Shown: positions 25,464 to 35,587, counted from the stretch's first letter. The stretch: DNA of 64,000 nt from FEN-299 sp963727765 (GCA_963727765.1 CAVSGZ010000013.1:558001-622000), one strand, 5' to 3'. Numbers and translations are program-made. Notes: generated by a model from the letters alone, not told the origin.

Positions 25464-25886
25464 CTATCCTCGGGTGCGGGCCCGACCCGCCACGTTCAGC
25501 CGTGTCAGGGCTTTCATCAGGGCGACGCGGGCTCGCTCGAGGTCCTGGTCCCGCTGGCGCGAGGCCAGCCGCTGCTCGGCCCGCTGACGCGCCGCCTGCG
25601 CGCGGTCCACGTCGATCTCCTCGGCGCGCTCGGCGATCTGCGCGAGGATGACCACCCGGTCGGGCAGCACCTCGGCCAGGCCGAACGCCACTGAGAGATA
25701 GAACTTCTCGATCCCCTTCCGGTACCACAGCTGGCCGACCTGCAGCATCGAGAGCAGCGGGGTGTGGCCCGGCAGCACGCCGAAGTAGCCTTCGGTGCCC
25801 GGCACCTGGACCTCGTCCACCTGGTCGTGGACGATGGCCCGGTCCGGCGTGACGATCTCGAGGGCGAGATGCGCGGGGAGTGCCAT
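25464..25886 (-). CDS. atpC: ATP synthase epsilon subunit
   Basis: 140 aa. N-terminal beta sandwich (LALEIVTPDRAIVHDQVDEV, then GYFGVLPGHTPLL) and a C-terminal helical hairpin rich in Arg, Gln and Ala. Part of the F1 central stalk, regulating ATP hydrolysis. Start is 3 nt after atpD. Last atp gene in the operon. Confidence 0.93.
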   Translation of the reverse strand: MALPAHLALEIVTPDRAIVHDQVDEVQVPGTEGYFGVLPGHTPLLSMLQVGQLWYRKGIEKFYLSVAFGLAEVLPDRVVILAQIAERAEEIDVDRAQAARQRAEQRLASRQRDQDLERARVALMKALTRLNVAGRARTRG

Positions 25887-25889
25887 GGC

Positions 25890-27344
25890 CTAGCTCGCCT
25901 TCATCTGCGCCGCGCGCTCCACCGCCTCGTCGATCGTGCCGACCATGTAGAAGGCCTGCTCGGGCAGCGCGTCGTGCCGGCCGTCGAGGATCTCCTTGAA
26001 CCCGCGGATCGTGTCGGCGATCGGGACGTACTTGCCGGGCGTCCCGGTGAACTGCTCGGCGACGAAGAAGGGCTGCGACAGAAAGCGCTCGATCTTCCGG
26101 GCGCGCGCGACGGCCACCTTGTCGTCCTCCGACAGTTCGTCGATGCCGAGGATGGCGATGATGTCCTGCAGGTCCTTGTAGCGCTGCAGCACCTGCTTGA
26201 CCTGGCGGGCCACCTGGTAGTGCTCCTCGCCGACCACGTGCGGGTCGAGGATGCGCGAGGAGGAGGCCAGCGGATCGACGGCCGGGTAGATGCCGCGGTC
26301 CACGATGGCGCGCGAGAGGTTGGTCGTCGCGTCGAGGTGCGCGAACGTCGTCGCCGGCGCCGGGTCGGTGTAGTCGTCGGCCGGCACGTAGATCGCCTGC
26401 ACGGAGGTGATCGAGCCCTTGGTCGTCGAGGTGATCCGCTCCTGCAGCTCGCCCATCTCGGTGAGCAGCGTCGGCTGGTAGCCGACCGCCGACGGCATGC
26501 GGCCGAGCAGCGCGGACACCTCGCTCCCGGCCTGCGTGAACCGGAAGATGTTGTCGATGAACAGCAGCACGTCCTTGCCTTCGGCGTCGCGGAAGTACTC
26601 GGCCTCGGTCAAGGCGCTGAGGCCGACGCGCAGGCGGGCGCCCGGCGGCTCGGTCATCTGGCCGTAGACCAGCGTGCAGCGTGACTTGGCCGGGTCGCCG
26701 GCCACGATGACGCCGCTCTCCTGGAACTCGACCCAGAGGTCGTTCCCCTCGCGCGTGCGCTCGCCCACCCCGCCGAACACCGACACGCCGCCGTGCTTGA
26801 GCGCGATGTTGTGGATGAGCTCCTGGATGATGACCGTCTTGCCGACGCCCGCGCCACCGAACAGCCCGATCTTGCCCCCCTTGAGGTACGGCTCGATCAG
26901 ATCGACGACCTTGATGCCGGTCTCGAACATCTGCAGGTCGGTCGACTGGGCCATCAGATCGGGCGCCGGGCGGTGAATCGGCCACCGCTCGGCCGCGTTG
27001 ACCGGCTTGTCGGGGAAGTCCACGGGTCGGCCGAGGACGTTCAGCACGCGGCCGAGCGTCTCGGGGCCGACCGGCACCGTGATCCCCTCGCCGAGGTCAA
27101 CCGCCGTCATCCCGCGCTGCATGCCGTCGGTCGGCTCCATCGCGACCGTCCGCACGCGGTTCTCGCCCAGGTGCTGCTGGACCTCGAGGACGACGTCGAT
27201 CGCGGCCGAGCCTTCGCCGCCCTCCGAGGCCACGCGGACCGCGTTGTAGATCGCCGGCAGGTGCCCGCCCTCGAACTCGATGTCCACGACCGGGCCGATG
27301 ACCGAGATGACCTTGCCGACGTGCTGATTCGGTGTCTGTTCCAT
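25890..27344 (-). CDS. atpD: ATP synthase beta subunit
   Basis: 484-aa catalytic subunit. Walker A GGAGVGKTVIIQEL, Walker B VLLFIDNIFRFTQAG, the catalytic loop GERTREGNDL and the DELSEDDK/DELSEED-type catch-loop (GIDELSEDDKVAVARARKI). Three copies alternate with alpha in F1 and make ATP at the membrane. Start is 2 nt after the atpG stop. Confidence 0.97.
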   Translation of the reverse strand: MEQTPNQHVGKVISVIGPVVDIEFEGGHLPAIYNAVRVASEGGEGSAAIDVVLEVQQHLGENRVRTVAMEPTDGMQRGMTAVDLGEGITVPVGPETLGRVLNVLGRPVDFPDKPVNAAERWPIHRPAPDLMAQSTDLQMFETGIKVVDLIEPYLKGGKIGLFGGAGVGKTVIIQELIHNIALKHGGVSVFGGVGERTREGNDLWVEFQESGVIVAGDPAKSRCTLVYGQMTEPPGARLRVGLSALTEAEYFRDAEGKDVLLFIDNIFRFTQAGSEVSALLGRMPSAVGYQPTLLTEMGELQERITSTTKGSITSVQAIYVPADDYTDPAPATTFAHLDATTNLSRAIVDRGIYPAVDPLASSSRILDPHVVGEEHYQVARQVKQVLQRYKDLQDIIAILGIDELSEDDKVAVARARKIERFLSQPFFVAEQFTGTPGKYVPIADTIRGFKEILDGRHDALPEQAFYMVGTIDEAVERAAQMKAS

Positions 27345-27346
27345 AG

Positions 27347-28216
27347 CTAAAGCGCCCCCGCCCCCGACACGACCTCGATGATCTCGCGCGTGATCGCCGC
27401 CTGCCGCACCTTGTTCATCGTCAGCGTCAGCGTATCGATCACCTCGCCGGAGTTCTTCGTCGCGTTGTCCATCGCCACCATCTGCGCCGCGTTCTGCGCC
27501 GCCGCTGATTCGAGCAGCGCGGCGAATACCTGAAACTCCACGAAGCGCGGCAGCAGCTCGTCGAAGATCTTCTGCGCCGACGGCTCGTAGAGGTAGTCGA
27601 CCGCGGCGGTGGGGTCGGCCGTGTCGAACTGCCCCTTCGGGATCGGCAGCAGCGGCGTGATGACGATCCGCTGCTGGAGGACCGACTTGAACTCGTTGTA
27701 GGCGAGCAGGACGCTGTCGGCCTCGCGGGCGGTGAACGCCCCGACCACCTCGCGGGTGATCGCCTTGGCATGCTCGTAGTCGGGCTTACGCGTGAAGTTG
27801 ATGAGCTCGAAGCGCGTCGGGTAGTCGCGGCGGCGGAAGAAGTCGCGGCCGCGGCGACCGATGAGCCCCAGCGTCACCGCCTGGTCGGGGTGCGCCAGGA
27901 TGTGGTTCGAGGCCGCGCGGATGATGTTGGCGTTGAAGCTGCCGCACATCCCCTTGTCGGCCGTCATCACCACCATCAGCACGCGGTGGACGTCGCCCTC
28001 GGCCGGCTGCGCCAGCAGCGGGTGCGTCGACGGGTCGACGCGCGACGCCAGATCGCCCAGGACGCGCGAGATCTGCCGCGCCATCGGGCGCGCGTTGAGG
28101 ATCCGCTCCTGCGACTTGCGGAGGTTCGCCGCGGCCACCATCTTCATGGCCTTCGTGATCTGCTGCGTCGACTTGACGGCGCGGATCCGCCGGCGGATGT
28201 CAATCAGTGACGGCAT
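27347..28216 (-). CDS. atpG: ATP synthase gamma subunit
   Basis: 289-aa rotor shaft. The conserved ends are present: MPSLIDIRRRIRAVKSTQQI at the N-terminus and the C-terminal coiled-coil phrase MDNATKNSGEVIDTLTLTMN followed by QAAITREIIEVVSG. It lies 24 nt after atpA in the standard order A-G-D-C. Confidence 0.96.
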   Translation of the reverse strand: MPSLIDIRRRIRAVKSTQQITKAMKMVAAANLRKSQERILNARPMARQISRVLGDLASRVDPSTHPLLAQPAEGDVHRVLMVVMTADKGMCGSFNANIIRAASNHILAHPDQAVTLGLIGRRGRDFFRRRDYPTRFELINFTRKPDYEHAKAITREVVGAFTAREADSVLLAYNEFKSVLQQRIVITPLLPIPKGQFDTADPTAAVDYLYEPSAQKIFDELLPRFVEFQVFAALLESAAAQNAAQMVAMDNATKNSGEVIDTLTLTMNKVRQAAITREIIEVVSGAGAL

Positions 28217-28240
28217 TGGGCGTCTTCGGCTCCCCTCCGA

Positions 28241-29764
<1,524 letters not shown>

Positions 29765-29771
29765 ATGCGAT

Positions 29772-30317
29772 TTACGTCGCGCTGGTCAACGCGTCCTTCA
29801 TCTTCTCGAGCTGCCGCTTCACGCTGCCGTCGTACACCACGCTGCCGATCTTCGTCACGACGCCCCCAATGAGCGCGGCGTCGACGCGGGCGGTCATCGT
29901 CACCTGGCGGCCGGTCCGCTGCTCGATCGCGCGCCCGATCGCCTCGGCCGTGCCCGCCGGAAGCGGCACCGCGCTGGTCACCTCGGCCCGGACGACGTTC
30001 AGCAGATCGAGCAGCCGGCTTCGGTACTCCTCGAGCACCTCCGGCAGCAGGACCAGCCGGTCGCGCCCGGCCAGCAGGACGACGAGCTTCCTCACGATCG
30101 GGCCGATCTCGGCCCGCGCGGCCAGGTCTCCGACCAGGGCCACCTTGCGCTGGACCGGGATCGACGGGTTGGCGAACACGCGCGCGAGCGGCTCGTAGCT
30201 GGCCGCGAGCGAGACGAACGCCGCGAGATCGCGCTCGACCGCCTGCGGGTCCCCCTCCGCCCGGCTCACGTCGAGCAGCGCCTTCGCATAGCGGGCGGCG
30301 GAACTGCGATTGGTCAT
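29772..30317 (-). CDS. atpH: ATP synthase delta subunit
   Basis: 181 aa, starting SSAARYAKALLDVSRAEGD and ending with the conserved sequence DAALIGGVVTKIGSVVYDGS plus a lysine-rich helix. Connects the peripheral stalk to the top of F1. A palindromic repeat separates it from atpF. Confidence 0.92.
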   Translation of the reverse strand: MTNRSSAARYAKALLDVSRAEGDPQAVERDLAAFVSLAASYEPLARVFANPSIPVQRKVALVGDLAARAEIGPIVRKLVVLLAGRDRLVLLPEVLEEYRSRLLDLLNVVRAEVTSAVPLPAGTAEAIGRAIEQRTGRQVTMTARVDAALIGGVVTKIGSVVYDGSVKRQLEKMKDALTSAT

Positions 30318-30339
30318 CCTGGTCGGCTCTCGACATCGC

Positions 30340-30408
30340 GGCGCAGGGCTGAAGCCCTGCGCTATCCCTTGTCAGTACCCGGATAGCGCAGGCCTTCAGG
30401 CCTGCGCC
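30340..30408. repeat. REP-like double palindrome between atpF and atpH
   Basis: Two 28-nt arms, 30340-30367 and 30381-30408, are near-perfect reverse complements, and each arm is itself palindromic around CAGGGCTGAAGCCCTG or CAGGCCTTCAGGCCTG. The second arm encodes the last four residues and stop of atpF. This is the structure of REP/BIME elements, which can stabilise or attenuate mRNA. Confidence 0.8.
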
Positions 30409-31178
30409 CTCGGCCCGCGTCCCGTCTCTTCTCCGACCTGCGCCACGTACCGGTCGACGAGTCGCGCCTGGTCGGCGTCGGTGATCGCCTGCTTGACGCG
30501 CTCGGTGGCGACGGCGACGGCCAGTTCGCCGGCGCGCGTCTTCAGGTCGCGCTCCGCGACGCGCAGCTCGGTCTCGATCTCTCGCCTGGCCCGATCGAGC
30601 AGGCGCTGGCGCTCGGCCTCCGCCTGGACTCGGATGCGCGCCTCCTCGGCCGCGACTTCTTCCTGGCCCCGTCGTCCGAGCGCCTCGATCTCGCCGGGCA
30701 GTGCCGTCATCCTGGCGTCGATCTCCGACATCTGCAGGCCGGCCTCCGCCTTGAGTTCCGCGGCCCGGCTCAGGTCGCTGCGCACCTGGATGCGGCGCTG
30801 CTCGAGATACGCCAGGAGCGGAGATCGCAGGAAATAGACCAGGCCCCCGGCCAGGATCGCGAAGTTGAACAGCCGTCCCATGACGGCCCACACCGATTCG
30901 CCGTGCTCCGCCGCGGGCTGTTCGGCCTGCGGCGCCTGCGCTTCAGCCGCGGGCGGTGCGCCGGACTCCGGACGACTGGCGGCCACCGCCGCAACGGCCG
31001 GGCCGCAGAGCGTGCACACGACGAGGGCCACCACGGCCGCCACGCCGGCCACCCGGTGGCGTGCGGCGCGGTCGGTCGGCGTCGGGAAGATCGAGGATGG
31101 TCTGGCCGGAATGCGGGTCAACGGGTCACGACACTTTCCGATCGAGCACGCGTTCGACGATGGCCTCGCCGAGAGCAT
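30396..31178 (-). CDS. atpF: ATP synthase b subunit with signal-like N-terminal extension
   Basis: 260 aa from ATG 31178, which has AAGGAGG three nt upstream and overlaps the preceding gene by 53 nt; a TTG at 31121 is an alternative start. An unusual hydrophobic segment (GVAAVVALVVCTLCGPAVA) and an Ala/Pro/Glu-rich linker precede the usual b-subunit membrane helix (LFNFAILAGGLVYFLRSPL) and the long charged coiled coil of the peripheral stalk. A cleavable or second membrane segment in front of b is an oddity, though I recall similar b proteins in this phylum. The last residues come from a REP element. Confidence 0.82.
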   Translation of the reverse strand: MLSARPSSNACSIGKCRDPLTRIPARPSSIFPTPTDRAARHRVAGVAAVVALVVCTLCGPAVAAVAASRPESGAPPAAEAQAPQAEQPAAEHGESVWAVMGRLFNFAILAGGLVYFLRSPLLAYLEQRRIQVRSDLSRAAELKAEAGLQMSEIDARMTALPGEIEALGRRGQEEVAAEEARIRVQAEAERQRLLDRARREIETELRVAERDLKTRAGELAVAVATERVKQAITDADQARLVDRYVAQVGEETGRGPRAQA

Positions 31179-31551
31179 TGGCCTCCTTCTCGAGCTGCGC
31201 CCGCGCCGCGCCGGCCTGCGTCTTCAGGCGCGCGCTGGCCTCGGCGACCTGGGCCTCGACCTCCTGGCGCGTCTGCGCCATCAGCGCGGCCCGCGTGTCG
31301 CCGGCCTCCCGGCGCTTCTCGTCCATCTCGCGGTAGATCTCGGCCTGCGCCGCCTTCGTGCGCCGCTCGAACTCGGCCGCCGCCTCGCGCGCCCTCTCGG
31401 CGGCCGCCTGCGCCGCGTCCCGGGCGGAGCGGATCGCCGCCTCGCGCTCCCGCATGACGCGCCCGACCGGACGAAAGAGCCCGCGGTCGAGCACGACCAC
31501 CACGAGCAGCACGATGAGGATGACCCAGAAGGTGGCGAGACCCGGCAGCAC
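31126..31551 (-). CDS. atpF': ATP synthase b' (second b) subunit
   Basis: 141 aa. One N-terminal membrane helix (FWVILIVLLVVVVLDRGLF) followed by a coiled coil rich in Ala, Glu and Arg, the build of the b' subunit that pairs with b in the peripheral stalk. First atp gene in this block; selD lies 127 nt upstream in the same direction. The a and c subunits, usually before it, are not here. Confidence 0.85.
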   Translation of the reverse strand: MLPGLATFWVILIVLLVVVVLDRGLFRPVGRVMREREAAIRSARDAAQAAAERAREAAAEFERRTKAAQAEIYREMDEKRREAGDTRAALMAQTRQEVEAQVAEASARLKTQAGAARAQLEKEANALGEAIVERVLDRKVS

Positions 31552-31678
31552 CTGCGAGCACCTCCGTCCCGGACACGGCTTCGAGGCCGCGCCACGGGAT
31601 CACCAGGATCCTGCGAGAGCCGAACAACGGGAAAACATTAACTTATACCACGACTTCCGAGCGGAATGGAACTCTCCT

Positions 31679-32713
31679 CTATCGCAGTTCGATGTCCGCG
31701 CCGGACGCGACGCGCGCGACACCGATGCGCGCCGCGGCGACGCCGGCCGCCGCGAATGCCGCGGCCGCAGCGCCGGCCGCCGCCGGGTCCACGGCGGCCA
31801 GGAGGCCGCCCGAGGTCTGCGGATCGAAGAGGAGCGAGCGCGTCGCGGGATCCGTGCCGTCCAGCCCGCGCACGCCCTGGGCGAAGTACTGCTCGTTGGT
31901 CTTCATGCCGCCGGAGCGGTTGGCGGAGAGCTCGAGCGCCCCGCGGATGAGCGGGATCGCGGCCACGTCCAGCGCGAGCGTCAGGCCGCTGCCCTGCGCC
32001 ATCTCCGTCGCGTGGCCGAGCAGGCCGAACCCGGTGATGTCGGTGCAGGCGTGGACGCTGCCGGGCGGCAGCGTCAGCAGGGCGCCTGCGGCCGCGCGGT
32101 TCAGCTCGAGCATCACCTCGATGGCGGCGTCCGCCGTGTCCGGCGCGGCGCGCTCGAACTTGATCGCCGTGGCGATGACGCCGGTGCCGATCGGCTTGGT
32201 CAGGAAGAGGACGTCTCCCGGCCGCGCGCCGGAGTTCCGCCAGACGGCGTCGGGGGAGACGACGCCGGTGACGGCGTAGCCGAACTTGATCTCGGGGTCC
32301 TGGACCGTGTGCCCGCCGAGCAGCGCCACGCCGGCCTCGCGCAGCTTGTGGAGGCCGCCAAGAAAGATCTCGCGGATGGTGGTCTCGTCGATCTCGTCTT
32401 TCGGGAAGCCGGCGATGGCCAGCGCGGTCAGCGGCCGGCCGCCCATGGCGTAGACGTCGCTGAGCGCGTTGGCGGCGGCGATGGCGCCGTAGGTGGCGGG
32501 GTCGTCGACGACGGGGGTGAAGAAGTCGACGGTCTGGACCAGGGCGGCTCCCTCGTCCCACCGGTACACACCGGCATCGTCCGCGGTCCTGAAATCGACC
32601 AGGATGCGGTCGTCGCGCTGCGGCGGAATGTGGCCCAGGACCTGGGCCAGCTCGCCCGCGGCGAGCTTGCTGGCTCAACCCGAGCAGCTGGTCATCTGGG
32701 TCAGGCGTTTCAT
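31679..32713 (-). CDS. selD: selenide, water dikinase, a selenoprotein (in-frame UGA = Sec13)
   Basis: Makes selenophosphate from selenide and ATP, the selenium donor for selenocysteine and selenouridine. ATG 32713 has GGAGAGG just upstream. The product reads MKRLTQMTSCSGUASKL, with TGA at 32675-32677, then a continuous frame to TAG at 31679, 344 residues, the normal SelD length. The Sec-x-x-Lys spacing (Sec13, Lys16) equals Cys17/Lys20 of E. coli SelD. Downstream motifs (VQTVDFFTPVVDDPATYG, ANALSDVYAMGG, GGHTVQDPEIKFGYAVTG) are typical. A hairpin follows the UGA directly. Without recoding the gene would appear to start at 32569, missing the active site. Selenocysteine insertion genes must be elsewhere. 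Confidence 0.9.
32646..32674 (-). promoter_or_regulatory. bacterial SECIS hairpin of selD
   Basis: Starting on the base after the UGA, the mRNA can fold with a 4-bp lower stem (GCCA/TGGC), a four-base bulge on the 5' side, a perfect 7-bp upper stem (GCTCGCC/GGCGAGC) and a GCG loop. The loop starts 16 nt after the UGA, at the near limit of the range reported for bacterial SECIS elements, and contains G, as SelB binding needs. Confidence 0.7.
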
Positions 32714-32809
32714 GGATCCTCTCCGGTTCACGCCTTGCGACTGACGCCCTGCGGCTCGGGGCCCGGGCCCGGAGGCTTCACGGCTCGGGCCCGCTCGCCG
32801 TCGCGTCAC

Positions 32810-32846
32810 AATGACCACATAGTCATTAGAGTGACCCTGCGGTCAC
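32810..32846. promoter_or_regulatory. two adjacent inverted repeats upstream of selD
   Basis: AATGAC-N6-GTCATT (32810-32827) is followed by GTGACC-N4-GGTCAC (32831-32846), giving four similar TGAC half-sites about 100 nt upstream of selD. This could be an operator for a dimeric regulator or a transcript hairpin. No regulator is known. Confidence 0.4.
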
Positions 32847-32915
32847 CCTGCCGACCAAGCGGTCTTTCGTCCGAACCGACCACACACTCGAAGGCGCCGA
32901 TTGACAAGCGTCCGC

Positions 32916-33003
32916 TCTGATTCCTCTGCGTCAGCGCCGATTCCTCCGCGTCAGTGCCGATTCCTCACCGTCAGCCCCGATTCCTCTGCGTCAGTTCCGA
33001 CTA
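32916..33003 (+). repeat. 20-nt intergenic repeat array R4 (four units)
   Basis: Four tandem units close to CCGATTCCTCTGCGTCAGTT with exact 20-nt spacing, ending CCGACTA, where CTA is the reverse complement of the parB TAG stop codon. Confidence 0.85.
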
Positions 33004-33855
33004 TCTGCGATTAAGGGCCTCGTAGAGCCGCTGCAGTTCGTCCTCGGACTTGAAGTCGATCTCGATGCGGCCGCCCTTCCGGGCGCGGATGATGCGGACC
33101 GGTGCACCGAGTGCGAGCCGAAGCTCCTGCTCGGCGGCGCGTGTGTGGACGTCGGCGACCGCGGCGGTCTTGGACTTGGGCGGCGCGAGCAGGCGCTTGA
33201 CGAGTGTCTCGGTCTGGCGAACCGACAGTTGCCTGGTGACGACGGTGGCGGCCGTCTTGGCGATGGCGGTTTCGGACTCGAGGCCGAGCAGCGCTCTCGC
33301 GTGGCCCATCGAGAGGGCGCCCGAGGCGACCTGCTCGCGGACGGCGAGCGGGAGGCGGAGCAGGCGCAGCGTGTTGGCGATCGAGGACCGGTCCTTCCCC
33401 ATCGCCTCGGCGATCTGCTCCTGCGTGAAATCGAACCCGTCGATCATCTGCCGGTAGCCGAGCGCCTCTTCGATCGGGTTCAGGTCCTTGCGCTGCAGGT
33501 TCTCGATGAGCGCCATTTGCAGGAGCCGGCTGTCCTGCCCCGATTCGACGTCCTTCACGATGACCGGAACTTTGAGCAGGCCGGCGTGCTGGGCCGCGCG
33601 CCATCGTCGCTCGCCCGCGATGATCTGGAAGCCCGAGCCGTCGTGCCGGACGAGGATCGGCTGGATGATGCCGTTGGCGCGGATCGACCGCGCGAGTTCC
33701 TCGATGTCGGCCCGTTCGACGTGCGCTCGCGGCTGGAACCGGTTGGGGGACAACCGGTCGATGTCGATCTCGAGCAGTGCGTTGCGCGGCTCGGGCGGCG
33801 CATCCGGGATGAGGGCGCTCAGGCCTTTGCCGAGCGCTGGGCGTTTCTCTGCCAT
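33001..33855 (-). CDS. parB: chromosome-partitioning protein ParB (CTPase, parS-binding)
   Basis: 284 aa. The family start KRPALGKGLSALIP is followed by the CTP-binding motif GERRWRAAQHAGL, the IENLQRKDLNPIEEA box and the parS-binding helix-turn-helix (FTQEQIAEAMGKDRSSIANT). A C-terminal dimer domain ends the protein. It loads at parS and organises the origin region; two parS sites lie 1 kb away, upstream of parA. Start is 21 nt after parA. Confidence 0.96.
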   Translation of the reverse strand: MAEKRPALGKGLSALIPDAPPEPRNALLEIDIDRLSPNRFQPRAHVERADIEELARSIRANGIIQPILVRHDGSGFQIIAGERRWRAAQHAGLLKVPVIVKDVESGQDSRLLQMALIENLQRKDLNPIEEALGYRQMIDGFDFTQEQIAEAMGKDRSSIANTLRLLRLPLAVREQVASGALSMGHARALLGLESETAIAKTAATVVTRQLSVRQTETLVKRLLAPPKSKTAAVADVHTRAAEQELRLALGAPVRIIRARKGGRIEIDFKSEDELQRLYEALNRR

Positions 33856-33876
33856 GGCTGCTCTCGCTTCCAGTTC

Positions 33877-34689
33877 TTACACGGTCGGCGATGGACCCGG
33901 CGTGGAATTTCTGCGCGCATGGCGCGCGAGGAACTCCCGGGCCAGCGCCAGGTACGCTTCTGCGCCGCGTGATTTCACGTCGTACAACACCACCGGAATC
34001 CCGTGGCTTGGCGCCTCTCCTAGCCTGATGTTGCGCGGGATCACGGTGTCGAACGTCTTCTCTTTGAAGAACTGTCGCACGTCGCGTGCCACCTGCTGCC
34101 CCAGGTTCGTCCGCTCGTCGTACATCGTCAGCAGCACGCCTTCGATGTCGAGCGAGGGATTGAGCGCCGCGCGGACACGGCGCATTGTCGCGACGAGGTC
34201 GGCGAGCCCCTCGAGCGCGAAGTACTCGCAGTGCAGGGGGATCAGGACCGAGTCGGCGGCGACCAGCGCGTTGAGCGTCAGCAGGCCGAGCGACGGCGGA
34301 CAGTCGATGAAGAGGTAGTCGAACCGCTCGGCCAGCGGCCGGACGAGGCGGCGCAGGCGCTGCTCGCGCGCCAGCAAGCCGACCATTTCGATCTCGGCGC
34401 CGGTCAGGTCGTGGTCGGCCGGAATGACCGACAGGCCCCCGATCGTCGTCGGCCGGATCATCGGCGCAAGGTCCATGTCGAAGTCTGCGGCGGTGAGGGC
34501 CGTATAGATCGACTGGTCGCGGGAGACCTGGTCGCGCATGCCGACGCCGCTCGTCAGGTTGGCCTGGGGGTCGACATCGATGAGCAACACCCGACGTTCG
34601 GCCAGGGCGAGCGACGCGGCAAGATTGATCGCCGTCGTGGTCTTGCCGACCCCGCCCTTCTGGTTGGCTACGGCAATTATCCTGCCCAT
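33877..34689 (-). CDS. parA: chromosome-partitioning ATPase ParA/Soj
   Basis: 270 aa. Deviant Walker A ANQKGGVGKTTTAINLA, Walker B FDYLFIDCPPSLGLLTLNAL and the DPQANLTSG motif. Moves ParB-parS complexes apart. ATG 34689 opens directly on the family start MGRIIAVANQKGG; a start further upstream would add 12 residues without homology. Confidence 0.97.
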   Translation of the reverse strand: MGRIIAVANQKGGVGKTTTAINLAASLALAERRVLLIDVDPQANLTSGVGMRDQVSRDQSIYTALTAADFDMDLAPMIRPTTIGGLSVIPADHDLTGAEIEMVGLLAREQRLRRLVRPLAERFDYLFIDCPPSLGLLTLNALVAADSVLIPLHCEYFALEGLADLVATMRRVRAALNPSLDIEGVLLTMYDERTNLGQQVARDVRQFFKEKTFDTVIPRNIRLGEAPSHGIPVVLYDVKSRGAEAYLALAREFLARHARRNSTPGPSPTV

Positions 34690-34854
34690 TTTCAACAACT
34701 TACAGCGTTTTACCGCGGGGCACATCGTGCGTGAAGACGATGTCGCGGTGCCGGGTCGTGCCGACGCCTGATGGGCGCCGGAGACTGGTCATTATTTCAG
34801 GCCGCGGCCGATATTGCGAGGGAATTCTGCTGGGACCACCAAGGCGGCGGAGAT

Positions 34855-34870
34855 TGTTCCACGTGGAACC
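34855..34870. promoter_or_regulatory. parS site 1 (TGTTCCACGTGGAACC)
   Basis: Matches the ParB-binding consensus TGTTTCACGTGAAACA with changes confined to positions 5, 12 and 16. Located between rsmG and parA, the most common place for parS. Confidence 0.8.
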
Positions 34871-34890
34871 CCGGCGGTGACTCCCGCGAC

Positions 34891-34906
34891 TGTTCCACGT
34901 GAAACA
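34891..34906. promoter_or_regulatory. parS site 2 (TGTTCCACGTGAAACA)
   Basis: One mismatch to the 16-bp parS consensus. It abuts the rsmG stop codon. The two sites are 36 bp apart, start to start. Confidence 0.88.
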
Positions 34907-35587
34907 TCAGCTATTGCACGGCGCTGTCGCGGCCGCTGCTTCCCTCTTCCTCAGCACGAGCAGCCGGCTTTGCAGCGATTCGACGAGGCCGTAGGTTGCC
35001 TGCGGCACAAGCAGCGGCGTCAGCGTCGCCGGCAGGTCGGCCGCAGAGGGTCCGCGAAACAGCAGGAACTCCCCTCCCGGCTTGAGGAACGCCTGCAGGC
35101 CGAGCAGGATCTTCGGCTCCACCCTGACGGCGCGCAGCGTGGCCGCGTCGAAGGCCTCATGGAATTCCGGGCGGCTCAACAGCATCTCGTAGCGCGCCGT
35201 TTCCACTAGAAGGTCGACGCCCAGCTGTCGCCCGGCCTCGCGCAGGAACGCGCACTTGCGCGTCTTTGCTTCGACGAGCGTGAACGCCACCTCAGGCCTT
35301 GCGAGCTTCATGGGGATGGCCGGAGAGCCGCCGCCTGAACCGATATCGATCGCCGTGGCTACGCCGGCCTCCAAGTGCCTGATTGCCGCAAGCGGCTCGA
35401 TCAGCAGGCGGTCCACCGCCTTGTCGGCGTCGCGCGAAAGGTCCAATGCTGTCAGGTTGATCTTCGCGTTCCACGCGGCAAGCAGACGGAAGTAGGTCTC
35501 GAGCCTTTCGAGAAGTTCGTCGGACACTTGCACGTCGGCCTTTCTGGCCCGTCGGCGCACGCGTTCGGAGAACTCCTTGCTGGTCAT
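34907..35587 (-). CDS. rsmG: 16S rRNA (guanine-527 N7)-methyltransferase
   Basis: 226 aa. The Rossmann-type AdoMet site is ATAIDIGSGGGSPAIPMKL, preceded by LAAWNAKINLTAL and followed by FTLVEAKTRKCAFLRE and FDAATLRAV. Modifies the small-subunit 530 loop; loss gives low-level streptomycin resistance in other bacteria. ATG 35587 follows GGGAGA. Standard neighbour of mnmG and parA. Confidence 0.93.
   Translation of the reverse strand: MTSKEFSERVRRRARKADVQVSDELLERLETYFRLLAAWNAKINLTALDLSRDADKAVDRLLIEPLAAIRHLEAGVATAIDIGSGGGSPAIPMKLARPEVAFTLVEAKTRKCAFLREAGRQLGVDLLVETARYEMLLSRPEFHEAFDAATLRAVRVEPKILLGLQAFLKPGGEFLLFRGPSAADLPATLTPLLVPQATYGLVESLQSRLLVLRKREAAAATAPCNS

Noticed and set aside
32675..32677. 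TGA in selD taken as a nonsense mutation
   Set aside because: It falls exactly on the catalytic Cys/Sec position, the frame continues with full SelD homology on both sides, and a hairpin follows directly.
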